Of a stretch of 64,000 nt of DNA, positions 1 through 8,362 are shown piece after piece. This stretch comes from Streptomyces sp. NBC_00690 (GTDB taxonomy: Bacteria > Actinomycetota > Actinomycetes > Streptomycetales > Streptomycetaceae), in contig NZ_CP109009.1 of assembly GCF_036226685.1 (NCBI RefSeq), positions 7,839,501 through 7,903,500 of the forward strand, written 5' to 3'. The notes beneath the pieces are model-generated. The model was given only the letters and a program-made list of their open reading frames with translations. It was not told the origin of the DNA and ran no database searches. The translations under genes and the position numbers were made by a program. The stretch's first letter is position 1. Every line of letters begins with the position of its first letter.

Positions 1-446
1 CCGGTGGCGGAGTCGTAGTGGTGGGCGATGCTTCGCTCGCCCACCACGGCCAGACGGCCGACCGGGCTCGCCCCTGACCTTGGACAGCGAGACGTCACCC
101 ATCGGCAGCGTCTGGGGCGCCGTCGCGTCGAGTCGGCGTCCGCCTGCTCACGCACGGCGGCACGTGTATCTCGACCGCGCGAGCGGGAAGTCAAGTCGTT
201 GCCCCGCCTCCCGGTGAACAGCAGGGTCGTGTGTCTCTCGTCCTGTGTGTGGTGCAGAACCGCCCCGCTCTGGCCTTCACATGGGCCCTGGCGGGGCGGT
301 GAGGCGGGGTTTCAGAGGAGTCTCAGCCCGGATCCACCGGCTGGCGTCTGTGGACAACTTCTCCGGGAACGAGGAAGAGCCTAGTGAGCTGCGATGGTGG
401 GAGTTCTTGAGGCTTCCAGCACGCACGATGACAAGGCTCTTCCGAG
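1..446. other. left-edge stretch without a supported gene
   Basis: No gene is convincing here. An 11-bp perfect inverted repeat (18-28 with 37-47, 8-nt loop) lies at the edge. A minus-strand reading frame through about 1-98 (GTG at 98) reads like protein (around AVVGERSIAHHYDSAT) and could be the N-terminus of a gene running off the window, but it is too short to name. Confidence 0.3.
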
Positions 447-655
447 ATGCAATCTTCCCATGCCGCCGTCCATGTCATGGAACGCCTCGGCGAGATCGAC
501 GCCGTCGCCCTGGACAAGACCGGAACCTCACCGAGGGGACACCCCGCGTCACCGCGATCCACCCCGTGAACGGCAGCGGACTGGACGAGACCGCGCTCCT
601 TGCCCTCACCGCGGCGGCCGAACACCCCAGCGAGCACCCACTGGCTGTCCAAACC
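447..655 (+). pseudogene. heavy-metal P-type ATPase fragment, frameshifted in the phosphorylation motif
   Basis: The frame from 447 reads ERLGEIDAVALDKTGT, the segment around the catalytic Asp of P1B-type (Cu/Cd/Zn) ATPases. One base is missing at about 527-528, so the next residues (LTEGTPRVTAI, then ALTAAAEHPSEHPLA) continue in the neighbouring frame. Restoring one C would rebuild DKTGTLTEG. The transmembrane part upstream and the nucleotide-binding and hinge regions downstream are absent, so this is an internal island of about 70 codons out of a usual 650-750. It cannot make a working pump. A single-base sequencing error would explain the frameshift but not the missing ends. Confidence 0.8.
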
Positions 656-816
656 CCGCCACGATCTGCGCTCGTACGCACGCCACCGCGCAGGGCCACG
701 GCGGTTGGCTCGCCTTGGGCCGCACAGGGACTCGGAGTGAAGTGCCCTGCACAGAGACGGCCCTACGGTGTCGTGACACGAACCCTGGTCCATATCCCTG
801 GACCGGGAAGAAGGGG

Positions 817-1165
817 GGCAGGGCGTGTCGATCTCCCAGTCCCATTTCAGCGGTTCCCCGGGGCGGGGTCGGTACAACGCCCGCCCGCCGACGAACCGCC
901 CCAGCTAGGTAGACAGAGCTGCGCCGGTAGCAAGCTCGCCCGACGTCCACCCGGAGACATCGAGGAGTGGTCCGTCCAGCGGTCCGCCGGTCAACTCGAC
1001 GTAGTCGCGTCCTGGCACCGGGCCCGGGTCTGGGTCGTCATGATCCCTCCCGTAGACCCGCCTTCGCATGATCTGTTCGTCCATGTCCGCAGTCTCCCAA
1101 CCGCCACCGACACTGCCGGTGAGCCCTCTTTGCCCGCCGGTAGGTTGACGGGATGACTGAGACAT
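817..1165 (-). pseudogene. broken actinobacterial hypothetical protein (YVELTGGPLDG family)
   Basis: The first frame contains YVELTGGPLDGPLLDVSGW and a short run after it, then stops at a TAG near 903. The second half, ALYRPRPGEPLKWDWEIDTP, lies in another frame at about 820-885. I recall these two blocks side by side in small Streptomyces proteins of unknown function. The join needs at least one indel, and the usual spacer is short or scrambled. The true start may be the internal Met of MDEQIMRRR. The call rests on remembered family resemblance, not on a search. Confidence 0.55.
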
Positions 1166-1250
1166 GGGGTGGATGGGTGAGCACAGCTACCCTGAGCGTG
1201 CTCGAAACGTGTGCGCGGTGCTCCGGAGTGGGAGGTTCTTCGTCCTGAGG

Positions 1251-2126
1251 CTACGGTTCAAGCCGCGCGACCCCTCCCGTTTCAAGGGCCGCCCACAGAG
1301 CGCCGTCGGGACCCAGGGTGATGCCGTGCGGCTCGGACGACGGTGACGGCAGGGTGTACTCGGCGATCTTGCCGCTACCGGTGATGTGGCCAATGCTGTT
1401 GGCTCCCCATTCGGTGAACCAGCAGTCACCGGTGGAGGCCGCGACGATGGCGTGGGGTTTGGCCGTGCGGTCAGGCAGCGGGAACTCCTTGACCGCGCCG
1501 TCCACCGAGATCCTGCCGACCTGGCCCGCCGCGATCTCGACGAACCACAAGGCGGCGCCGTCGCTGGTGATGCCCACGGGTGCAGCGCTCGGGGTGGGGA
1601 GCGGATGGATAGCGATGTCTCCGTGGACAGTGATGCGGCCGATCGCGTTCGCCTGGTTGAGGGTGAACCACAGGGCGCCATCAGGGCCTGCGGTGATCGC
1701 CGCGGGATAGGCGCCTGTACAGGGAAGGGCGAACTCGGTGATCTCTCCCGTGCTGGTGATGCGGCCGATCCGGTCGGTGTTCATCTCCGTGAACCACATC
1801 GCATCGTCCGGACCGGCGGTGATCCCGAAGGGCCCACTGTCGGGCGTCGGCACGGGAAAGGACTTCGTTTCACCGTCGGTGGTGATGCGGCCGATCCGGT
1901 GGTCCTGGGACCGGGTGAACCACAGTGCTCCGTCGGGCCCGGGGGTGATGACCGTAGGGCGACACTCGGGCGAGTCCAGGGGGTATTCGTTGAGTTCGCC
2001 GTCGAGGGTGAGGCGCGCGATGCGGCCGCTGTGCGCGAAGGTGAGCCACAGTGCGCCGTCAGGTCCGGCCGCGATGCCGTACGGCCCAGCGCCCTTGTCT
2101 GCCACGGACATCTCGCTTACGGCCAC
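1251..2126 (-). CDS. vgb: virginiamycin B lyase-like seven-bladed propeller
   Basis: A 291-residue protein built of repeated blades, each with a GPDGALWFT- or GRIT-type signature about every 42 residues. Length and repeat pattern match virginiamycin B lyase, which linearises streptogramin B antibiotics by an elimination at the ester bond. By my count the active-site positions are kept: His225 (KPHAI), Glu265 and His267 (SSEPHGI) and Glu282, at an offset of about 2-3 from the staphylococcal His228, Glu268, His270 and Glu284. No signal peptide is visible, so it is probably cytoplasmic. It stands 28 nt downstream of an alpha/beta hydrolase gene on the same strand. Chromosomal vgb homologues are common in Streptomyces and may have other substrates. 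Confidence 0.85.
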   Translation of the reverse strand: MAVSEMSVADKGAGPYGIAAGPDGALWLTFAHSGRIARLTLDGELNEYPLDSPECRPTVITPGPDGALWFTRSQDHRIGRITTDGETKSFPVPTPDSGPFGITAGPDDAMWFTEMNTDRIGRITSTGEITEFALPCTGAYPAAITAGPDGALWFTLNQANAIGRITVHGDIAIHPLPTPSAAPVGITSDGAALWFVEIAAGQVGRISVDGAVKEFPLPDRTAKPHAIVAASTGDCWFTEWGANSIGHITGSGKIAEYTLPSPSSEPHGITLGPDGALWAALETGGVARLEP

Positions 2127-2154
2127 AGCAACTCCTTGGAAGGGTGGGGATCAA

Positions 2155-3063
2155 TCAAAGGTTCCCGACCGATGCCGCAGCTCGGTCTCGCACCAGGTCG
2201 AGAATGATCGCGGCGAGGTCAGCAGGCCGGGTCATGGGGATGTTGTGGTTCGAGCTGATGTCGGTCAGCCGGCGGTCAGGGGCGGCATCGACGACGGTAC
2301 GCACTTCGTCGTGCCGCGAGGCGTAAAAGCCATGATCGGCCAGCACGATCGTCATCGGACAGGTGAGGCGGTCGTACACCTCGATGCTCGGGAAGACTTC
2401 TGCGTCGGGCTCCACGGCGGTGACAGTCGCGATCTCCTCGATGGCTGGTCGGCGTACCCACCGCTGGCCGCGGCGCAGGAAGGAGCGCCGCGTGACCTCT
2501 TCGACAAGTTCGTGCCGTGCTCCGGCGTTGAGCCAGTCCCCTTCGGCCTCCCGCGCGCACTGCTCGACATAGGCATGCATCTTGTCGTCGTTCGTTTCCC
2601 AGCCGTAGCGGAACATCGTCCGCAAACGGTCCGCCGCCTCGGTGGTCCGCGCAGCGGCATGCTCGGCGAGTGACGCGTTACGGTCATTGAGTACCATGCC
2701 GTCCACGATGCAGAGGGCGGCCGGTTCCACGAGGCCACTGGCGGTGGCAGCCGTCACCGCGTACCCGCCGGTGGAATGGCCCACCAGTACGGGGTGGTCC
2801 CAGCCCAGCGCGGTGACGACGCCACCGATGTCTCGCCAGTATTGCTCGGGGCCGGTGGAGTCGAGCTGGGTCTGCCCATGGCCACGCAGGTCGATGGCGA
2901 TCGGATGACACTCGCTCACCAGATGGGGCGCCACATCCGCCCAGGCGGCGGCGTTGTGTCCGCTGCCGTGGACAAGTAGCACCCCCTCACCGTGGCCGCC
3001 GAAGTCCACACCCGAAAGGACCCCGTCCACGACGGGGATTTCGATCTCCGTTCCGATCACCAC
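2155..3063 (-). CDS. alpha/beta hydrolase
   Basis: An alpha/beta-hydrolase fold enzyme of about 302 residues. Visible are the oxyanion-hole strand (LLVHGSGHN), the nucleophile elbow GHSTGG and a late His in NHNIPM as the likely third triad member, with an acidic candidate near LADHGFYASR. The longest frame opens with TTG at 3096, but two adjacent GTG codons at 3063 and 3060, preceded by AGGG, are the more likely start. It is probably co-transcribed with the vgb-like gene (28 nt gap). The substrate is unknown; haloperoxidase-like and esterase members share these motifs. Confidence 0.8.
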   Translation of the reverse strand: MVIGTEIEIPVVDGVLSGVDFGGHGEGVLLVHGSGHNAAAWADVAPHLVSECHPIAIDLRGHGQTQLDSTGPEQYWRDIGGVVTALGWDHPVLVGHSTGGYAVTAATASGLVEPAALCIVDGMVLNDRNASLAEHAAARTTEAADRLRTMFRYGWETNDDKMHAYVEQCAREAEGDWLNAGARHELVEEVTRRSFLRRGQRWVRRPAIEEIATVTAVEPDAEVFPSIEVYDRLTCPMTIVLADHGFYASRHDEVRTVVDAAPDRRLTDISSNHNIPMTRPADLAAIILDLVRDRAAASVGNL

Positions 3064-3163
3064 TGCACCCTGACGACCAGAAGCCAACAAGCGCAACTGC
3101 TTTTTCGCAAGAGGTCGGCGCGGGGTGAGGACTTTTTCAGGCCGCCGAGAACGGACAACGCTC

Positions 3164-3273
3164 CTGCCGCAGTAGATACCGGATTTACTGCGGTGGAGCC
3201 CCTCCCGTGATCATCGTGACCTGCGGCGGGCCAAGTCGGCCGCAGGGTGAGGTGTACGCATTTACTGCGGCAG
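3164..3273. promoter_or_regulatory. inverted and direct repeats upstream of the hydrolase gene
   Basis: CTGCCGCAGTA (3164-3174) is the exact reverse complement of TACTGCGGCAG (3263-3273). The decamer TTTACTGCGG occurs twice in direct orientation (3184-3193 and 3261-3270). The set sits 100-210 nt upstream of the divergently reading hydrolase/vgb pair and could be a regulator site. No promoter hexamers were assigned. Confidence 0.35.
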
Positions 3274-3316
3274 TTCCGGAAGGGTGGAAGGGTGGGACGG
3301 GCGCGAGGATCGACCA

Positions 3317-3454
3317 GTGACCGAACTCGGAGTGGGATACCGCGGCGCGTTCTGGGCGAAGTGGAGAGAACGTGACACTATCCTCGCCGAAGCCGAGAGG
3401 CGGAGGATCACCTGACGGCCGGACGTCGGCGCCAGCTGCCCGGTCCAGCCTTAA
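3317..3454 (+). other. short leader stretch with a 32-codon ORF before the IS
   Basis: A GTG-started ORF of 32 codons (3317-3415) reads VTELGVGYRGAFWAKW and on to a stop just left of the insertion sequence. I do not recognise it. It may be the end or start of a gene cut by decay. Confidence 0.2.
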
Positions 3455-4347
3455 GAGGAGCTAACAGAAAGCTGTGGTGGAAGCCATGTCCTCTTCCCCT
3501 GGCGGATCGTTGGGCGGGGTATGGGGAAGGGGAATGGTCCGCCGTGGGTGGTGTCGGACGACCTGTGGATGCGGGTCGAGCCGCTGCTGCCGGTCAGGCA
3601 GCGCCGGTCGTGCAACCCGGGGCGGCTGCCGCTTGATGACCGCGGTTGCCTGCAGGGCATCTTGTTCGTGCTGCACACCGGGATCCAGTGGGAGTGGCTG
3701 CCGCAGGAGCTCGGGTTCGGCTCCGGAATGACGTGCTGGCGGAGGCTGCGGGACTGGCACGAGGCCGGTGTCTGGGACCGGCTGCACCAGCTGCTTCTCA
3801 CCGAACTGCATCGCGCGGGGAAGCTGGACTGGTCCCGGGCGGTGATCGACGGCTCGCACCGCCAAGCCCGTCGGGGCGGCCCAAAACCGGGCCGAGCCCG
3901 GTCGACCGCGCCCGGCCCGGCTCGAAGCACCACATCATCACCGATGCCGTCGGCACACCGCTTGCCATCACCCTGACCGGCGGAAACCGCCACGACGTCA
4001 CCCAGCTACTGCCCCTACTCGACGCGATCCCCCGCATCCGCGGGACCACCGGCCGGCCACGCCACCGTCCCCGGCAGCTGTTCGCCGACCGAGGCTACGA
4101 CTACGACAAGTACCGCCGACTGCTGTGGAAGCGCGGCATCAAACCAGTCATCGCTCGCCGGGGCGTGCCCCACGGCTCCGGCCTAGGCACTGTTCGGTGG
4201 GTCGTCGAGCGCACGAACGCTTGGATTCATGGCTTCCGACGGCTACGGATCCGCTGGGACATCCGCGACGACATCCACGAAGCGTTCCTGAAACTCGCCT
4301 GCTGCGTGATCACCTACAGACGAGTCCAGGCATTGTGTTAGCTCCTC
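3455..4347 (+). mobile_element. IS5-family insertion sequence (IS427-like), apparently complete
   Basis: About 893 bp bounded by 12-bp perfect terminal inverted repeats GAGGAGCTAACA (left, from 3455) and its complement (right, ending 4347). TAA flanks both ends (3452-3454 and 4348-4350) and fits a target duplication. The boundary is ambiguous by a base because the next pair also matches. One transposase gene split into two frames fills the element, the usual IS427 plan. Confidence 0.85.
3521..4341 (+). CDS. IS5-family DDE transposase, two frames joined by -1 frameshift
   Basis: Frame A from ATG 3521 encodes the N-terminal half (DLWMRVEPLLP, then the first catalytic Asp in VIDGSHRQ). The rest (GSKHHIITDAVG, second Asp in LFADRGYD, Glu in WVVERTNAW) is in the -1 frame ending at 4341. 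At the junction lies C CCA AAA (3880-3886) in the correct phase, a classical X XXY YYZ slippery heptamer, so a -1 slip yields one transposase of about 273 residues. All three DDE residues are present, so the element may be active. Two-frame organisation is normal in this group, so this is not called a pseudogene. Confidence 0.85.
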
Positions 4348-4350
4348 TAA

Positions 4351-5052
4351 GTGAGGAAAGCTACCAACCTCGGGACTCCACCGGCCGCCAGCGCCACCAC
4401 CTCCGAACACTCTGGCCACGCGAATCATGCAGCCGGGCAGCTGCCGGAACAAAGACGCCCGCATCCCTGTACCCGAACACTCAATGGGCAATGCCATCAG
4501 CCGAGGCGCGCTCGGGCAGCCCGTATCGGAAAAGGAGGTGCTCGGGGTATTGGTCGGGATCGGGGGAGCGGTCGTAGCGGCTCGTTTGATGGTGGGGGTC
4601 GTAGTAGGCGGACCGGTGCAGCATGACGACGGTCTTCATGCGCGAGGAGTGCCTTCTCGTGGGCCATGTCGGTGAGCCGTGGCCGGGGGGCGTCGCGGTA
4701 GAGCGGGCTGCAGGTGAGTTGTTCCACCACGACGACAGCCGCCTGCCAACACACCCGGCGAGCCCGTGAAACTCTGCCACGACGCCGGCCATTTGAGCCT
4801 CCCGGTCCATGACTTAAGTGCGCAGCGGTCCGTCCATCGGGCAGAGATACGGGCGCAGCCCTATGCAGGGGACGAAGGCGCATCTGGAGGGCCGACGCAT
4901 CAACACCAGCATTCACCTACCACGACTTGCCTGCATCCCTGCCTCGGGGAAGTACGCGGTGCGGAGGACGGTGGAGGATGCCTCAGACGATGTGCGCCCA
5001 TGGGTGGAGCCTGCCCGTAGAGCAGGACGAAGGGACCCCTTAGGCTCGGGCC
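4351..5052. other. 700-bp stretch right of the IS, mostly without recognisable genes
   Basis: Apart from one weak minus-strand small ORF (4481-4639) nothing is supported. Several 80-140 codon frames overlap each other on both strands with arginine/proline-rich translations typical of antisense GC-rich DNA. Confidence 0.4.
4481..4639 (-). CDS. possible small protein, 52 aa
   Basis: An ATG-started frame reading MKTVVMLHRSAYYDPHHQTS and ending ERASADGIAH. Its composition is more protein-like than the neighbouring frames. A GAGAAGG about 16 nt upstream is too far for an ideal ribosome binding site. It could also be the tail of a gene cut by the nearby IS insertion. No family recognised. Confidence 0.3.
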   Translation of the reverse strand: MKTVVMLHRSAYYDPHHQTSRYDRSPDPDQYPEHLLFRYGLPERASADGIAH

Positions 5053-5553
5053 ATGGCCAAACAGCGTCGGGACACCGCCGAGGTACGGGCGAGTGCCCTA
5101 GCATCGGGGGTGCGGCTGCGCATCATCCGGCTCACACGCACGCACGCTCTGACGAACAAGGAGCTTGCTGAGCGGTTGGGTAGGGACCCCGCGACCACAC
5201 TGCACCATGTGCGCAAGCTGGTGGAGGCCGGACTCCTGGAGCCGCAGCCACCTCGCCGCGGGAATCGAGGCGCCCGGGAGATCCCCTATCGCTCTCTGGG
5301 CCTCCCTTGGACCAGGGGCCCTCGGAACGAAGGACCCATCGCCGAGGCGATGTTGGAGGCATTTCTCGCCGAGGCGGGTGAGCTCGATATGAAGGACGTC
5401 GACCAGGTCCGCTTCGTACTGGATCTCACGCCGGAACGGCGAGAGGAGTACCAACGCCGTCTGGAGAAGCTCATCGAGGAGTTCGATCACGACGACGCCG
5501 CCCCGGAAACCCAACGAACGGCGGTCTACATCGCCGTGTACCCGAGTCTGTGA
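5053..5553 (+). CDS. ArsR-type winged-helix transcriptional regulator
   Basis: A 166-residue regulator with an N-terminal winged helix at about residues 15-75: ALASGVRLRIIRL, then ALTNKELAERLGRDPATTLHHVRKLVEAGLL. The C-terminal half carries helical, charged segments (FVLDLTPERREEYQRRLEKL), a layout common in Streptomyces regulators paired with MFS exporters. It converges on the MFS gene with 33 nt between the stop codons, so it probably controls that promoter in trans. No metal-binding cysteines are seen, so metal sensing is unlikely. Confidence 0.85.
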   Translation: MAKQRRDTAEVRASALASGVRLRIIRLTRTHALTNKELAERLGRDPATTLHHVRKLVEAGLLEPQPPRRGNRGAREIPYRSLGLPWTRGPRNEGPIAEAMLEAFLAEAGELDMKDVDQVRFVLDLTPERREEYQRRLEKLIEEFDHDDAAPETQRTAVYIAVYPSL

Positions 5554-5586
5554 TCGTCACCCGTTGACCGGTACGAAGGAAGCGAC

Positions 5587-6852
5587 TCAGATACGGGATG
5601 GAACCTCTTCCTCATCCTCGGTTCGAACGACGGGAAACTCCCGCAGCGTGCGCAGGGGGGACAGTAGGAGGGGCAGGGAGGTCAAGGCAAGGGCTGAGCA
5701 GGTGACCCACAGGGTGGCCCGGACGCCGATCCAGTTGCCGAGTACGCCGCCCAGCAGACCACCCACAGGCATCACACCCCAGGTGATGAACCGTACGCTG
5801 GCGTTGACCCGGCCCAGCAGCCGACCGGGGCAGATCGCCTGCCGGTAACTGACGTTGACGACGTTGAAGACCGTGGTGCCGTAGGCCCGGATGGCAAGAC
5901 CGAGCACACACAGGACGGTCAGCCAGCCGGGCTCCGCGATGGGTATCACCAGCGCCACGGGTGAGATGACCAGCGGGATCAGCCAGATGGCGCGGGCGGG
6001 GCCGATCCACTGTGCACAGCGACCGGCGGTGAGCGCCCCCAGTAACCCACCCACACCACTCAACGCGAGTACGGCGCCGACAGCGCCCGGAGTCAGAGCG
6101 AGGTCCCGGGTGAGGAAGAGGATCTGCATCGAGAGCAGCACCGTGATCGCCAGATTGGATAGAGCGGTGGAAACGGTGATGGCCCGCAATGACTTCTCCC
6201 TGCGGACGAACCTCAACCCTTCTCTCATCTGCGCGCGCACCCCTGTGCCGTCCTGGCTTCGGGGGCGGGGCTCCGCGCGCCTGATCCGGAGCAGGAGAAG
6301 GCCGGCGACTAGGTAGCTGACGGCCGTCGTCAGGGCGGCGGTTGCTGCTCCCACCAGTTGTGCGAGTCCGCCGCCGACGCCAGGACCGACGACCTCGGCG
6401 GCCGAAAGGCTCGACTGGAGCCTGGTGTTGCCCTCCATGAGTTGGGGGCGCCCGACCAGAGACGGCAGATAGGACTGGTAGGCGACGTCGAAGAGCACTG
6501 TGGCCACACTGACGAGAAAGGCAACCGTCATGAGATGCATAAGTGTGAGCACATCGGCCCAGGCGGCGAGGGGGACGGTGAGCAGTAGTGCGGCCCGCGT
6601 GAAGTCCGCCGTCAGCATGACTGGCCTTCGCCGTACGCGATCCACCAACACTCCGGTGGGTAGGCCGATCAGGAGGAAGGCGGCTGTTCCGGCCGCGGTC
6701 AGTAACCCCATCTGCAACGGAGACGCATGCAGCGTAGTTGCCGCGAGCAGGGGCAGCACGGTCTGCCCCACATAGGTGCCGAACTGACTCACCGTCTGGC
6801 CCGCCCATAGCTGACGGAAATCGTGGTGGAACCAGAGGGAGTCTCGGCGCAT
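5587..6852 (-). CDS. MFS exporter (MFS_3 / macrolide-efflux type)
   Basis: A 421-residue membrane protein with about 12 hydrophobic segments. The N-terminal FRQLWAGQTVSQFGTYVGQT and the loop GLPTGVLVDRVRRRPVM mark the transmembrane-secretion-effector (MFS_3) group of drug, macrolide and siderophore exporters. Length is typical. The gene ends 33 nt from the convergent ArsR-type gene. Its upstream region holds inverted repeats that could be an operator. Substrate unknown. Confidence 0.85.
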   Translation of the reverse strand: MRRDSLWFHHDFRQLWAGQTVSQFGTYVGQTVLPLLAATTLHASPLQMGLLTAAGTAAFLLIGLPTGVLVDRVRRRPVMLTADFTRAALLLTVPLAAWADVLTLMHLMTVAFLVSVATVLFDVAYQSYLPSLVGRPQLMEGNTRLQSSLSAAEVVGPGVGGGLAQLVGAATAALTTAVSYLVAGLLLLRIRRAEPRPRSQDGTGVRAQMREGLRFVRREKSLRAITVSTALSNLAITVLLSMQILFLTRDLALTPGAVGAVLALSGVGGLLGALTAGRCAQWIGPARAIWLIPLVISPVALVIPIAEPGWLTVLCVLGLAIRAYGTTVFNVVNVSYRQAICPGRLLGRVNASVRFITWGVMPVGGLLGGVLGNWIGVRATLWVTCSALALTSLPLLLSPLRTLREFPVVRTEDEEEVPSRI

Positions 6853-6910
6853 GGTTGCTAGCGTAAGCTAAGCGATTGGAGAGTGGCAATCACTTTGCGA
6901 TGGCAACCAT
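6851..6910 (-). promoter_or_regulatory. candidate operator in front of the MFS exporter
   Basis: ATGGTTGCTA (6851-6860, containing the start codon) and TGGCAACCAT (6901-6910) form a 9/10 inverted repeat. A further TGGCAATCA lies at 6884-6892, and a TAGC-N4-GCTA dyad at 6859-6870. Placement over the start and the likely promoter suits repression by the neighbouring ArsR-type protein. This is inference. Confidence 0.35.
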
Positions 6911-7392
6911 TTCTTCTGTGGTAGGTGCGGAGACTGTTTTCATCACGTGATGGCACTAGGGGTGTTCAGTGATGCCATTCGGCCATTTCCCCCACTCTGC
7001 TCATCGCCCTCTGCCGAGAATGGTGGCGGTGGTCGCGACCTGCGTCGATGCCAGGAGAGCGCTCCCTCTGTCGGGGTGAGGCTTCTTCTCGTTCGCGCGA
7101 GAGTCAGCCGTCGCGCGAATTTGGCAGATGCACCTACATGTTGCACGTCAGTGACGTGGTCCCTGGTACCCGCCCCGGCGAGATACGAGGGGGGCGGTGT
7201 CGGGGCTTGAAGATGTCCGTCCTGCTGTCGCATGAACCTCTCGCTTCACAGGCGCTCTTGTCGCAACGAAGGGGATGCCTGATAGTGAATTTGTATCAAA
7301 TCTATCCCATTCCTTTGCCGTCATTCTTGGCATGGCAGTCATAGCTCATGCTCGCGCTTCGCGGAATCTGCGACTGGAACGAGGTGGTTAGC
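6911..7392. other. intergenic region upstream of the SARP gene
   Basis: No gene is supported. The right end, from about 7260, is AT-richer than its surroundings and presumably carries the SARP promoter, but I could not assign hexamers. Confidence 0.4.
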
Positions 7393-8259
7393 GTGACGGA
7401 AATTCGGAAGTTTGAGCGCATCCGAATCGAGGTACTGGGATCGCTTCGGCTGGTCACAGAAGCTGATTTGGGCGAGCCAGTTCGACTCACCGCACCAAAG
7501 CCACGCCAAATGATTGCCCTGCTCGCACTACAAGCGAACCGAGTGGTTTCCGTTGCAGCGCTGGCCGAGGAATTATGGGGCGACCGGCCGCCGGTGAGTA
7601 TGCGGACAGCGCTTCAGACGTATGTCGTACAGATTCGCAAGTTCCTGGCCCGTCATCTAGGGCGGTCAACAGAAGTCGTAGCCCACGAGATCCTGGTGAC
7701 AAAGCAGGACGGCTATCAGTTCAACGTGGAGCGCGGAGATCTAGACGTTCATGAATTTGAGCGCCTCGCGTCCGCTGGTAGTAGGGCATTGGCAGAGGGA
7801 AACGATGTCCTGGCCGAACGGCTGCTGACCGCTTCCCTGGACTTCTGGCGGGGCCAGCCGCTTGCAGACGTCCAAGCGGGCCCCCTGCTTGAGCCGGCTG
7901 TGGCGTACCTCAAAGAGAGCCGTCTCGCGGTCCTGCAACAAAGGGTAGAGATCAGGCTTCGGCTGGGGCTCCACCATGAACTACCCGCAGAACTCGCGGC
8001 CCTGGTACTGGAGCACCCGACGAACGAAGAGTTTCACGCCCAATACATGCTTGCGCTCTACCGATGTGGTCGGTGTGCCGACGCGTTGAATGTCTACCAT
8101 CGCCTGCGTGAGTATCTGGTGGAGGAACTCGGTATCGATCCTTCGATGAAGGTGCAGAAATTGCATCAGGCCATGCTCGATGCAAATGCGACGCTCGATT
8201 GGCGACGGTATCCACGGCTCGACTCAACAGTCCGACAGGGCGAGCGGCCCGCCGCTTGA
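7393..8259 (+). CDS. SARP-family pathway-specific activator with a TTA codon
   Basis: A 288-residue small SARP. The N-terminal OmpR-like winged helix (about 10-105) contains APKPRQMIALLALQANRVVS, ELWGDRPP and TALQTYVVQIRKFL. The bacterial transcriptional activation domain follows (ALAEGNDVLAERLLTASLDF, then LVEELGIDPSMKVQKLHQAM). There is no NTPase domain, as in ActII-ORF4. GTG 7393 is preferred over the upstream ATG 7348 because GAGGTGG lies at 7381-7387. Codon 61 (7573-7575) is TTA, the rare Leu codon read by the bldA tRNA, so translation is probably tied to development. Phased heptamers start at its own stop codon, just upstream of the MRYAY/P450 genes, which makes those its probable targets. 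Confidence 0.92.
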   Translation: MTEIRKFERIRIEVLGSLRLVTEADLGEPVRLTAPKPRQMIALLALQANRVVSVAALAEELWGDRPPVSMRTALQTYVVQIRKFLARHLGRSTEVVAHEILVTKQDGYQFNVERGDLDVHEFERLASAGSRALAEGNDVLAERLLTASLDFWRGQPLADVQAGPLLEPAVAYLKESRLAVLQQRVEIRLRLGLHHELPAELAALVLEHPTNEEFHAQYMLALYRCGRCADALNVYHRLREYLVEELGIDPSMKVQKLHQAMLDANATLDWRRYPRLDSTVRQGERPAA

Positions 8260-8298
8260 CCGCTCTTTGAGCGCTCTTTGACCGATGGCTGCGATTAT
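8256..8298 (+). promoter_or_regulatory. SARP-type heptamer array and -10 element
   Basis: Three direct heptamers TTGACCG (8256-8262), TTGAGCG (8267-8273) and TTGACCG (8278-8284) are spaced exactly 11 bp apart. They are followed after exactly 8 nt by a -10-like GATTAT (8293-8298). That is the known SARP-box geometry: tandem heptamers on one face of the helix, the last 8 bp before the -10. The first heptamer overlaps the SARP stop codon. The predicted start site, near 8305, would give a leader of about 58 nt ahead of the pentapeptide ORF. Confidence 0.7.
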
Positions 8299-8307
8299 CA
8301 ACGAGTG

Positions 8308-8325
8308 CTTGAACCCCGGTTCAAG
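8308..8325. repeat. 18-bp perfect palindrome in the leader
   Basis: CTTGAACC and GGTTCAAG separated by CC, placed just after the predicted transcription start. It could be an operator for a second regulator or a short 5' hairpin in the RNA. Confidence 0.6.
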
Positions 8326-8362
8326 TCACGATGAAACACCAGCCGGACGAAGGGAGTTCATC

